64,000 bases of DNA. It comes from Halocaridina rubra. Its lineage: Eukaryota > Arthropoda > Malacostraca > Decapoda > Atyidae. Location of the stretch: assembly GCA_037179515.1 (NCBI GenBank), contig JAXCGZ010007620.1:82501-146500 (forward strand), given 5' to 3'. The notes below the pieces were generated by a model, which did no database searches, was not told the origin of the DNA, and was given only the letters and a program-made list of their open reading frames with translations. Positions 50,693 through 64,000 of this stretch are shown here, in pieces (within the stretch, counting starts at the first letter, position 1; each line of letters begins with the position of its first letter). The position numbers and the translations under genes were made by a program.

Positions 50693-50698
50693 AATAAA
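50693..50698 (+). terminator. poly(A) signal of the His-Pro gene
   Basis: AATAAA 15 bases after the stop codon, with a GT-poor AT-rich sequence beyond. Confidence 0.6.
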
Positions 50699-51189
50699 CA
50701 AAGAAACTAACATTTATTTCCATTTTGCAATGGCTATTCTTTTACAAAACTAAGAGTACACTTATGAGTAGACATGTGATTGAACTAATTAGTAAGAGGG
50801 TAATGCATACAATGAAAAGAAATCTTGCATTCCTATAAAATGAAGATTACCTTGAGTTACCATATACGTATAAAATTATAATAACAATAATCATACTGTA
50901 ATAAAAATGTTAACGATTTAATGTTAATAATAATGTAGTAATAGTAACAATCAATATAGGATAGTTATTATCGGCATCATCACCATATTTGTATTCATTA
51001 CAATGAGACTAATTAGCTCTTTACTTAGATATCACAGAAGGCAATATCTATTTACATATGGAAGGTTAGAGTTAAGGGAAATTGCATTAAATCATTAAGT
51101 TTGATTAGTGTGTGAGCAGTAACTATTTGTTCAAAAGAAAACCACATAGTTTTCCTTTGGAAGCTCTGAAGGAAGATGAATTTTGAAGA
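50699..51189. other. non-coding stretch, nothing recognised
   Basis: AT-rich intergenic sequence downstream of the His-Pro gene. Confidence 0.4.
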
Positions 51190-51628
<439 letters not shown>

Positions 51629-51693
51629 ATAATGAATGGTAACTCACACAGCACTGTTAGCAGACTGAGGTCATTCAGATTCTAGTTTGAGAA

Positions 51694-51696
<3 letters not shown>

Positions 51697-51772
<76 letters not shown>

Positions 51773-51782
51773 TAATAATAAT
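51697..51782. repeat. (AAT)n microsatellite
   Basis: AAT tract of about 86 bases. Confidence 0.97.
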
Positions 51783-52082
51783 ACTTTGATCAAGTGGGAT
51801 ATATGACAACAGTGTCTGAGAAATTATGAATTAGTAATTAAAATTAAATATTTTGGAGATGCTGCCTGTATCTATATTGTATAAATTGAATGCAAGTTTT
51901 GTAAAGGTTTTGCAATAATAAAAATAATTTCATTACAAAATGCTTATCATTTTCCTTCAGCTTGATATAAATCAACATTTCTAAAATTAAAAAAAATATA
52001 TCAATAATTATTAAGGTTTATGAATGGGATATCATATACAAACATTCACATACATACACACATCCTGTTGTCCACGAAATAT

Positions 52083-52253
52083 GTGAACTTAGGGGAAACC
52101 GAACCTGCGTCACTAGTCACATGCTCATGCAAAAGTATCATACTGACTGCGTTACTATAACGGATAAAAATCTGTTGTGGTAGCACAGTCAATATGATGC
52201 TTTTCCATGAAGAAGCAGAAAGAGACGCAGGTTCGGTTCCCCAGAGGTACAAC
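52083..52253. repeat. imperfect inverted repeat with tRNA-like B boxes
   Basis: Arms of about 80 bases; AACCGAACCTGCGTC on the left and GACGCAGGTTCGGTT on the right are perfect, the rest is diverged. GGTTCGGTTCCCC resembles a B box, so it may be an inverted SINE pair. Confidence 0.7.
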
Positions 52254-52439
52254 TTCTTTTTCTTGAATAACACTGTATCATCAACATCAAGCTTTCATTA
52301 TTAATATGTGTGTGAGTGTGTCTGTGTGTATGTGTAGACAGATGCACAGACAGAGAGACTGATATATTAAGTAGAAATATAACATTAAAAGAATAATATT
52401 TTAGGCAGATAAATTGCATGGTATATCATCCATTATTTT

Positions 52440-52441
<2 letters not shown>

Positions 52442-52532
<91 letters not shown>
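52442..52532. repeat. (CT)n-(CA)n compound microsatellite
   Basis: CT tract to 52,510, CA tract to 52,532. Confidence 0.98.
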
Positions 52533-52537
<5 letters not shown>

Positions 52538-53259
52538 CTGAAACATGAACAAATGACGAACACAAACATCAACTCTTGCTTATATATCCGTACCCCAACT
52601 GTCACGTGGAAAATAACCCGTCCCCCTTTTCCATGGATGAATGATGAAGTAAAGAAAAGTTAATACTCAAATCGAAATAAGTTTAAATAAAGGTTAGATG
52701 AAGATTATACTAAAACTATAATGGTACAAAAAAATCTATTCAAAAAGCATGTAGAAATTCTCATTGAACAAAGCAAAACCAAAAACTCCAGAAACAACTC
52801 CCTGGTCTTCTATTAAAACACACACACACACATATGGACGCTTATAAAATATTTTGTACCAAATGAAAAGAATTCTGCTTTCCAGTTAAATATCAATGAT
52901 CCATCAGATTCAGTTGATAAATTTAATTTAATTTTTTTTTTTAAAGAAATAGGGAAAAAGGTTTATAAAAGCGTATACACAAATGGCTGAAACATTTAGC
53001 ATCAGGAAGTTCTATTTAGATCTCACCCCCTGTTGACATTATCTCGGTAATAAATAAATAAATACAAAAAAAAACTTATAAAAATACTAATTCTTGTTAG
53101 CATATACAATATCTACTAATTTCTTGAAAAGATTCACTACCTATTTACATAACATCACTGTTACAGAAGAACTGCATATATGGCAGTGTTTCGCCAATAT
53201 TCAAACAAGGAGACAGTAAGGATCCTAGTAATTATAGATACATTACCCATTTCCAACGC

Positions 53260-53365
53260 GATTTCTTAAACAGTGTAACCTAGGATACCATATTGTTAGT
53301 AAGCTAGACACAGTGTCTAGCTAACTAGCAATATTGTATCCCAGGTTTACACTGTTTAAGAAATC
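53260..53365. repeat. 106-bp palindrome
   Basis: GATTTCTTAAACAGTGTAAC at the left is matched by GTTTACACTGTTTAAGAAATC at the right. The centre CTAGACACAGTGTCTAG is symmetrical, so there is essentially no spacer. Lies within the LINE-F remnant. Confidence 0.92.
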
Positions 53366-53807
53366 AGGCCATTATCTAATGTTCTTGTATAAATCCTGTC
53401 AAGAAAACATGATCTTCGAAATTCCAGCATCTCTACACAAGTCACCGACACGTACAAAAAAAAAAAAAAAAAAAAAAAAAAATAAAAATAAAAAATCCAG
53501 AGATAAGATTGAGATATCGTTGCTTGTTCTACGTGACCTCTCCAGTACTTTAATCTCTCATTTAATCTTCTTATGGAAAATGAGAGCTCTACATACAGAT
53601 AATTACCGAATTTAAACAGCTATCCATCCAATCGCAGTATTTTGCATTTCAATATATATTCATAAATGATTTAGAAACTGTTGCTTAGAACGCCAAGCTT
53701 GTCAAATATGGAAATGATACCCACTTAATTCTTTCCAAAAACTTAGAATATGTTGAGCCCTTATTCTAAGAAAGTGACTTTACAAGTAAAACACCAATAA
53801 ACTACTT

Positions 53808-53909
53808 CTCCTTAACCGTTTTCTTTCGTCTTGGTATTTTCTCGTACCCGGCCCTTTATTGCTGAGGGCAGTTTTTGCCTGTCCCGGTGTCACACTCATT
53901 AAAAAAAAT
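53808..53909 (+). mobile_element. LINE-E 3'-end fragment nested in LINE-F
   Basis: TTCGTCTTGGTATT, GGCCCTTTATTG, TGAGGGCAGTTTTTGCCTGT and CCCGGTGTCACACTCAT match the end of LINE-E at 48,530-48,610, followed by an A-run. It splits a LINE-F coding motif. Confidence 0.9.
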
Positions 53910-54364
53910 GGCTGAGTAGTAAATTCAAGAAAAACTCATTCAACAGTTAATTGATCAAAGCGTAAATTTTGATCGCATACAGATGACTTCCTTATATTAA
54001 GAGCAGTTCCTTCAATTAAGAACTTGGGCTAATTCTTGAATCTTGAATTATCTGAATTTCAAGTCGAAAATGTGAGTACAAAAGCAAAAAGTATAGTTGC
54101 TTTCTTAAATCGAAATAAAAAATGTATGTGACACCCACAGCAGGCAAAAAATAGTGAAAGGTCAAGTTCTTAGCTAAATATCATATTGTTCAGTGATACG
54201 GAACGTCTGTAATGAAACTCTGTTAAACAAGGTCCAAAATAGGTAACATGACACTTCCCCCAGACATTCATTTTTAAGTGTTATTTTGAAATGAAAAACT
54301 GCAATCTGTTTCATTTTTCATATTTTGTTTAGAGTATTCTATTGTAATCTCTCAAGATACTCCA

Positions 54365-54666
54365 ACCAGCCGCCCGTTGCGATACTACAGCTGAAGGATT
54401 TTTTAACTTGAATAGGACTGTCCAGGATAGTTCGATGTTAAGTCTTCCTTCAGTTACGGTTATTTTTCATGCCTACATCAACACTGAATATTCTTTGATA
54501 TTCATTACACACCTCTTATTATCCCTTCACTTCTGACAAGTCATTACACTCTCCATCTCTGTTACTTTTTACTTAATGTATTCTTCGTGCCCAGGCTCGA
54601 TGGGGGCTGTTTTATTTATTTTTTTTTTTGGCCCGTCATGGTGTCACAATCATAAAAAAAAAAAAA
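54365..54666 (+). mobile_element. short A-tailed retroposon, copy 3 of 3
   Basis: The longest copy of the family also seen at 25.4 and 28.9 kb. It starts near GCCGCCCGTTGCGATACTAC and ends GGTGTCACAATCAT plus an A-run. Confidence 0.9.
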
Positions 54667-55090
54667 TGAAAATTTTACTGCTAAACTCGCTGTTGGTCAG
54701 GGTAAAGCATTTGATAGGGCAACATCATTTATTAAGAAGCTAAATTGGATAAAATTAGAACAAATTAAATATGACTTGGTGATATATATGTACATGATAA
54801 TGAATGTTATCATTCCAGAATGGGTTATGCATATTAACACAATTACGGTTCTTTGGAATGAAACTATAAGCAATCACAAGAACTCGTAATACCAAGAGCG
54901 AGGGGAAAAATAACAGTCCTGCCTACCAAGTGTCATGTTTTAGAAGTCTGGCAGAGAATATAAATAAAATAGAGACAGTATTCACAGTAAAATTATTTTC
55001 ATATTATTTAACATATATGCTGTCTGCATTCCATCTTATATTGCAAAATTCATTCCAAGAGGTGTCAGAATAAATTCTTACATTGTAACT
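54667..55090 (+). pseudogene. decayed LINE reverse transcriptase C-terminal remnant (possible)
   Basis: Frames give GQGKAFDRATSFIKKLNW and PEWVMHINTITVLWNETI and PRARGKITVLPTK pieces that resemble the end of a LINE polymerase ORF. Too decayed to place in a family. Confidence 0.4.
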
Positions 55091-55282
55091 ATCATTCTAT
55101 GCAATATCTATATCTTTGTAAATAATGTTTATTCTGTTGCATTTATATCGCAATACCCACTCAATACTTTGTGGAATGAAGGTATTACACCATTATCATT
55201 ATTATTATACTCTCTCTGGATTAAAGAAGAAAGGCATAAAGTTTCTAATGAAGACTGCAAATATTTTCATGCCAAAAATAAA

Positions 55283-59473
<4,191 letters not shown>

Positions 59474-59565
<92 letters not shown>
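59474..59565. repeat. (TA)n microsatellite between LINE-D and a LINE-A tail
   Basis: TA tract of about 92 bases. Confidence 0.98.
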
Positions 59566-59569
<4 letters not shown>

Positions 59570-59610
59570 ATTGCCTAATTGTGATTACCTAATTGTGTTT
59601 ACGGGAAATA
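59566..59610 (-). mobile_element. minimal LINE-A 3' terminus
   Basis: Only the last ~45 bases of LINE-A (TTTCCCGTAAACACAATTAGG then the AATTAGGTAATCAC-type tail) joined to (TA)n. Confidence 0.85.
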
Positions 59611-59949
59611 TTAATATAAACCAGAACATAATTTAAATACTCTGCAACCAAAACTATAAAACTTTTAACTTTGGCAGCAGAAAATTAATATTTGCATAAT
59701 TTATAAAAATGAAAAACAAGTTTACATTGCAATACAAAAAGGCGAAAAGTCCTTTATTTACATATAATACTTAATACTATTCTTTCTTCTTTACATATCG
59801 ACCATGCTGCACGAAATCTTATTGAAGAAAAAAAAAGGGCGGGCTTACTCATCATAATATAAACAAAACCGCGAAGACAAAAAGAAAACTATGCAATTCG
59901 TTATAAAGAAAACGTATATCGTACATGAAATGTATATTCTCTACAATAG
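59600..59949 (-). other. candidate 3' LTR of the Ty3/gypsy element
   Basis: On the minus strand a purine stretch GGAAGGGAA (59,958-59,950) is followed closely by TGTAGAGAATATAC, a plausible polypurine tract and LTR start. The far end is not defined and the second LTR would lie outside the window. Confidence 0.35.
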
Positions 59950-59970
59950 TTCCCTTCCAAAAAAGCGGAG

Positions 59971-60432
59971 CTAAAAATAGAAATAATCGTTATTATTCAT
60001 AAATCTTATTTTTCTACCTGAGGGTGATGTTGCAACTTTAGGAGGAACTATATTCTGAGAATCAGGATTGACATAGCCTTGGTTATCACTCTCATTATTA
60101 ACATCATCATCATCATCAAAATCACTCTGCGTTTGACTGTGTTCTAGTTGTTCAACAGTACTTGGTTGAAGCATTGCATTAGGTTCGATTACTGGTTTCA
60201 AGTGATCAACAGAAACACAACTACGTACATCATCAGACAATTGTATATGAAAATGCTTAGACATGCGCTTGATAACCTTACATGGTCCTGAGTATGGGGT
60301 TTCCAAAGATTTCCTGACTCTATATACTCGTAACCAAACAATATCACAGGTGTATAAATCTTTAGGAATAAAAGTCTTTGGAAAACAATGGCCTTTACCA
60401 CTAGCTAGGTCACTTACATCTAATTTGGACAT
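59971..60432 (-). pseudogene. Ty3/gypsy integrase C-terminal region
   Basis: Contains SLETPYSGPCKVIKRMSKHF and IQLSDDVRSCVSVDHLKPV, the GPY/F-type module that ends Ty3/gypsy integrases, followed by an Asp-rich tail. Open for 153 codons, so this part is less damaged than the core. Confidence 0.85.
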
Positions 60433-60619
60433 TTCTGGCTAAATATCTTAACAGAGGGAGTTTGTTAACTCACTAGTATTAGTACTGCTTGTGTCTACTA
60501 TCAGTTTTGGTAATAAAAGTAAAGTACCAGTAACAGCACTTAATGGGGTAAATCCATTTTCATTAGAACTATTACGAATACCAAGAAGAATAATAGGTAG
60601 GGATTGTAACTAATTTTCT

Positions 60620-61237
60620 TTTCTAGCCATGAGAACAGATTTGATAATTCTGTGAGTTCGCTCTAGCATTCCATTTGATTGGGGATAAGTGGTTTTTCTT
60701 AACCTATGAAATCCTACAACTGATGAGAGTTCTTTAAACATTTCACTCTCAAACTGAGAACCTCGATCACTAATAACATGGAGAGGAACTCCAGATCGCT
60801 ATATCCATGCATTTATGACAGCTTACGCTACAGTCTGTGCAGTGATGTCTGCTAATGGTTGTACTTCTATCCAACGAGTGGCTCGATCAATGTATGTCAA
60901 TAAATACTTATATGGACTAATATATGGGTCTGAAGGATTTTGAACTATGGGAAGGGGACTTACGATATCTAGATGTAGTTTAAAAACGTGAGGAGGGTAA
61001 GTCAAAGTTACTTATAGCACTCTTAGTATGACGGTGACTCTTGAACTGTTGACACAAGCACTCTCTACACCATTTTCTGCTGGATCGGTCCATGTCAGGC
61101 CAAAAATACCCAGATTTTACCAATTTCAGGGTTGACTTTATATCGGGGTGAGATAAGCTATGTAGGCTATTAAAAATTGACATACGTAGGGATTCTGGTA
61201 TAAAAGGTCTAGGGAATGGTGTAGATGTGTCACACAT
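60620..61237 (-). pseudogene. Ty3/gypsy integrase zinc-binding and catalytic core, broken
   Basis: The N-terminal zinc-binding region shows HSLSHPDIKSTLKLVKSGYF and WCRECLCQQFKSHRH. The core has LHLDIVSPLPIV (first Asp), LLTYIDRATRWIEVQPLAD, SDRGSQFESEMF (second Asp) and YPQSNGMLER (Glu), spread over at least two frames with a stop near 60,820 and another near 61,005. It would insert element DNA into the chromosome. Confidence 0.85.
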
Positions 61238-61439
61238 TACTTTCTTTTCTTCATTTAGTCATTGGAAAGGTCTTAGCCTATCAGAGTATGACTGGGTCTC
61301 TTCATCTAGAAACTGAACTTCCGCAATTTCAGGTAAATCACAAACATCTAACATAACTGTTAGCAGGTCGCGAAAGGCAGTCGGCTGCAATGTTATGTGA
61401 ACCTCTTATATAACTAACATTGGCGAGATATTCTGTTAA

Positions 61440-62210
61440 GATAGATAAATGCCTTTGTTGTCTATCAAACATTAGCTGGATTAATACTTTGAAAAGCATT
61501 GCAAAGTGGCTTATGGTCTATTAACAATAATACATAATGACCTTCAATTTGAGGACGGAAATGTAATACTGCTAAATAAGCGGCGAGAAGTTCCCTAACA
61601 AATGTAGAATAGTTTCTTTGTGAGTGTGAAAGTTTCTTTGAGAAAAATCTCACAGATATAGGTTTCTCATTAACCATTTGATGGAGTGCAGCTCCTACAG
61701 CATCTTGACTATCAGGTAATATCTGAAAATGTGTATAGCCTGTTTATATGGGTGGGAGAGCTTTGAGGTTAGACAGAACTTACTTAATTTCATCAAAAGA
61801 TTGCTTTTCCGTTTCAGTTAATTCTAATGATTTCAGATTTGGCTTCAATCATATACATTCTTTTAAAGGTAAGACAACCGAGGCAAATTTAAGAACTAAT
61901 TTCCTATAAAGACCTATCATGCCCAAAAATCGACACAAACTCTTTGAATCAGTAGGGTAAGAAAATTCTGACAATTCATAAATCTTATTTGATGTAGGGC
62001 GAAGACCATCAGCACTGACACTGAATTTTAAAAAGTCAAGTTCTTTAACACAAAATATACATTTATTCAAAGGGACTTAAGATTGTACTTATTAAGGATA
62101 TCAAATACTATTTCAAGATCCTTGAAATGGGCTTCTTCATTATCTGAAAATACCAATATATCATCTAAGTATATAAATACATACGTTACGTTCGAGAATA
62201 TCTTGTCCAT
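61440..62210 (-). pseudogene. Ty3/gypsy RT C-terminal part and RNase H, broken
   Basis: YLDDILVFSDNEEAHFKDLE at about 62,175-62,120 is the RT motif C with both Asp present. GLRPTSNKIYELSEFSYPTD, LCRFLGMIGLYRKLV and the RNase H part PISVRFFSKKLSHSQRNYST, LLLIDHKPLCNAFQS follow. Stops near 62,071, 61,848 and 61,464 divide it. Confidence 0.85.
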
Positions 62211-63373
62211 TACTCTTTTTGAAAAGTGGCGGCCGAGTTACGGAGGCAAAAGGGCATATAATGATACTCAAATAACCCAAAAGGGGTAGTTATAGCTGTT
62301 TTCCGGGCATCGTCCGGGTGTAACCTAATCTGATGATAGGTTGAGGTTAAGCCAATCTTTGAGAAACAAATTTTATTGGCAAGTTTAGATGAAAAAGAAT
62401 TAATATTGGGAATAGGGTATTGGTCTATTTTCGTAATGTAATTTAGTGTTCTATAATCACCACAAGGACGGTATTCACCATCACTCTTAGGGACTAGGTG
62501 TAAAGGAGAACTCCACTCACTATCAGATGGGACAATGATGCCCGTGCTTTGGAGTGCACGGAATCCTTCTTGAGCAGCCTTAAATTTTTCTTCACTTAGC
62601 TGACGTATCTTTGCAAATACAGGAGGAATACTACCTGTTTCTATTCTATGATACACTCCAGGATAGACTGCATCTTTATTATCATGAGGAGAGCTAATAT
62701 ATGGATACTTATTCAGCAATATTTCAGTGGTTGGTGGAATCTGGACTTCATTAATAATTACTTTAATAGATGATCGAGACAAAGGGACATTTACTTTTCT
62801 TTCTGTAGTGTTGTCAATGATTAGTCTCATTTTACAATCAATGGAAAGATCAAAATCTTTAAGAAAATCAAAACCGAGAAAAGGATGTACTGTATCAGCA
62901 ATAATAAAAGTCCACATAAATGAATGCCTTAAGCTAGGAATTTGAATTTCTAGTCTTGCTTGACCATGACATATTATACCTTTCCCAGTGCAATAAAATA
63001 TTGAAATAGGCGAGGGTTCTGTTACAATTCCATTTAAATATTCAAAGGGAATTATTGAGACGCCAGCACCAGTATCACTTATAAAGTTAAACTTTGTAGC
63101 TCCAATTTGAGCAGCACCTTCTAAAAGTGGCGGATCTGCTGGAGCAAAATTGGCAACCCTTCCCTCTTGTTTCCGAAGAAGGGGTTGGCGGTCTGGAATT
63201 AGGTAGCATTTCACAATTTGATTTTTCCTGCCATTTACACCATGGTTTACAAGTTTTGGCAAGATTAGCGAAATAAATATTTGCCCTACACACTTTTGGG
63301 CGCTGGTCCTTACTAAATGGGCATATACCAATAGGAATGGAATTATAATCTGTTTTACCCTTATTTGGAACAC
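62210..63373 (-). pseudogene. Ty3/gypsy protease and RT N-terminal part
   Basis: The aspartic protease has FNFISDTGAGVSIIPFEYL (DTGA active site). RT follows with SEWSSPLHLVPKSDGEYRPC, CGDYRTLNYITKIDQYPIPN and FSKIGLTSTYHQIRLHPDDA. In motif A the catalytic Asp expected at FSKID is Gly, so the polymerase encoded here would be inactive. The first ~75 residues are out of frame with the Gag end that lies at 63,494-63,087. Confidence 0.88.
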
Positions 63374-63494
63374 TTCGTTGTACAGGATTTGGTTGCTGAA
63401 CAGCCATTACAGGAGATTTACTAAAATGTGGCAACCACTCATCATGCAAATTACCTAACTGTGACAAATTAAATTCTTTTTGAGAGGCTATCAC
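63087..63494 (-). pseudogene. Ty3/gypsy Gag C-terminal part with zinc knuckle remnant
   Basis: Includes WLPHFSKSPVMAVQQPNPVQ and a Cys-containing stretch (CRANIYFANLAKTCKPWC) where Gag zinc knuckles are expected. Continues into a Pro/Ser-rich run that overlaps the protease frame. Confidence 0.55.
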
Positions 63495-63660
63495 AGGTGA
63501 AATAGTTGGGGGGCGTAGCTTGAAGGAATTTATGACGTATTATATCGTCAGTAACCCCTATTCTATATGCTGTGGTAATCATCTCTTGCAAATAAACAGA
63601 GGGCCTACCTGATATATTAGTTGTCTTCATTTACCTATCTAATAATTCTGATTTTGGTTT

Positions 63661-64000
63661 CTAAAACATACTGATAAATGCTTCTTTAAGGGTCTTGTAG
63701 TCAGACTGCACTGGGTCAATCACATTATTGGGTAATTTTGAGACCACCTCGGCTGGCAATGCTGCAATGACGCAGTAGAATTTGGTAACATCGACGGTGA
63801 TTTTTTTAAAGCGGAATTGTGCTTCAATCATGGAGAACCAATCAGGAACTGAAGTCTCCATGAAGGCAGGAGGTTTTATTGCTATGGAGTGGACCATTCT
63901 TGAGCTTTCGTCTCCAGAATCCGGCATGGCTGTAAGTCTCTTCTTTACCAAAATTTCTTGAAAAGTTGGCTATGGTTCTCTTGGCGTGTCGCTCAGGTGC
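63661..64000 (-). pseudogene. Ty3/gypsy Gag N-terminal part, element runs off the window
   Basis: KPPAFMETSVPDWFSMIEAQ, TKFYCVIAALPAEVVSKLPN and YKTLKEAFISMF match the conserved start of arthropod Ty3/gypsy Gag. An ATG (MPDSGDESSRM) lies at 63,927-63,925. A stop at 63,661 separates it from the downstream Gag part. Confidence 0.85.

Larger units (their letters stand above)
52595..54250 (+). pseudogene. LINE-F polymerase remnant, heavily decayed
   Basis: Order of recognisable pieces: PPFPWMNDEVKKS (52,620), a Lys-rich linker, FINDLE-like and KYGNDTHLILSKNLEYVE (about 53,655-53,760, a degraded motif around the RT catalytic DD), NSRKTHST-like sequence (53,925), NLGLILNLELSEF-like (54,015), AKSIVAFLNRNKK (54,090) and NETLLNKVQN (54,213). 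Many stops and frameshifts. It is interrupted by a palindrome at 53,260 and by a LINE-E tail at 53,808. Confidence 0.7.

Noticed and set aside
59600..64000. Endogenous retrovirus with an envelope gene
   Set aside because: Only Gag, protease, RT, RNase H and integrase are seen; no envelope-like frame lies between integrase and the candidate LTR. It is a plain Ty3/gypsy retrotransposon.

Overview
The window looks like a stretch of decapod crustacean chromosome. Three things support this: an extreme load of microsatellites (TA, CT/GA, CA, AAT/ATT arrays every 1-3 kb), many arthropod-type non-LTR retrotransposons (CR1-like, RTE-like, I-group), and several small genes for secreted glycine-rich or histidine/proline-rich peptides of the kind decapods make in haemocytes. 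I cannot name the species from the sequence.

The host content is five small peptide genes. They are a glycine-rich secreted protein at 0.66-1.4 kb (+); a glycine/arginine/phenylalanine-rich peptide at 22.4-24.5 kb (-); a glycine-rich repeat peptide at 27.6-28.5 kb (-) with a one-base deletion in one repeat unit; an arginine/glycine/tyrosine-rich peptide at 34.7-35.6 kb (+), with a second promoter-like first exon at 33.1 kb; and a His-Pro repeat peptide at 48.8-50.7 kb (+). The last four share one design. Exon 1 carries only the ATG of the reading frame and is spliced in phase 0 to an exon 2 beginning with an Ala or Gly codon. A signal peptide follows, and each predicted peptide ends in Gly plus Lys/Arg, the signal for C-terminal amidation. 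The mature parts do not resemble each other. This suggests a family with a shared start exon and divergent payloads.

Two of these genes have unusual first introns. The 48.8 kb intron is mostly degenerate ~43-bp repeats that resemble its own ATG/splice-donor junction, with seven exact copies of that junction including the real one. The 33.0-34.7 kb region is a degenerate tandem array of promoter plus exon 1 units.

Nearly everything else is mobile DNA. One CR1-like family, called LINE-A here, has a full-length copy with an intact ORF2 at 36.4-40.8 kb (+), a decayed full-length copy at 8.0-12.4 kb (-), three 5'-truncated copies joined head to tail at 13.0-15.7 kb (-), and fragments at 3.9, 4.3 and 59.6 kb. 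An RNase H-bearing LINE (LINE-B) lies at 17.5-21.4 kb, an RTE-like LINE (LINE-D) at 29.6 and 56.2-59.5 kb, a third LINE (LINE-E) at 46.95-48.6 kb, and an old LINE (LINE-F) at 51-55 kb. A degenerate Ty3/gypsy element occupies 59.9-64 kb (-) and runs off the window. Several LINE ends abut microsatellites directly. tRNA-derived SINEs, long palindromes, a hAT-type MITE and a probable Penelope-like remnant fill much of the rest.
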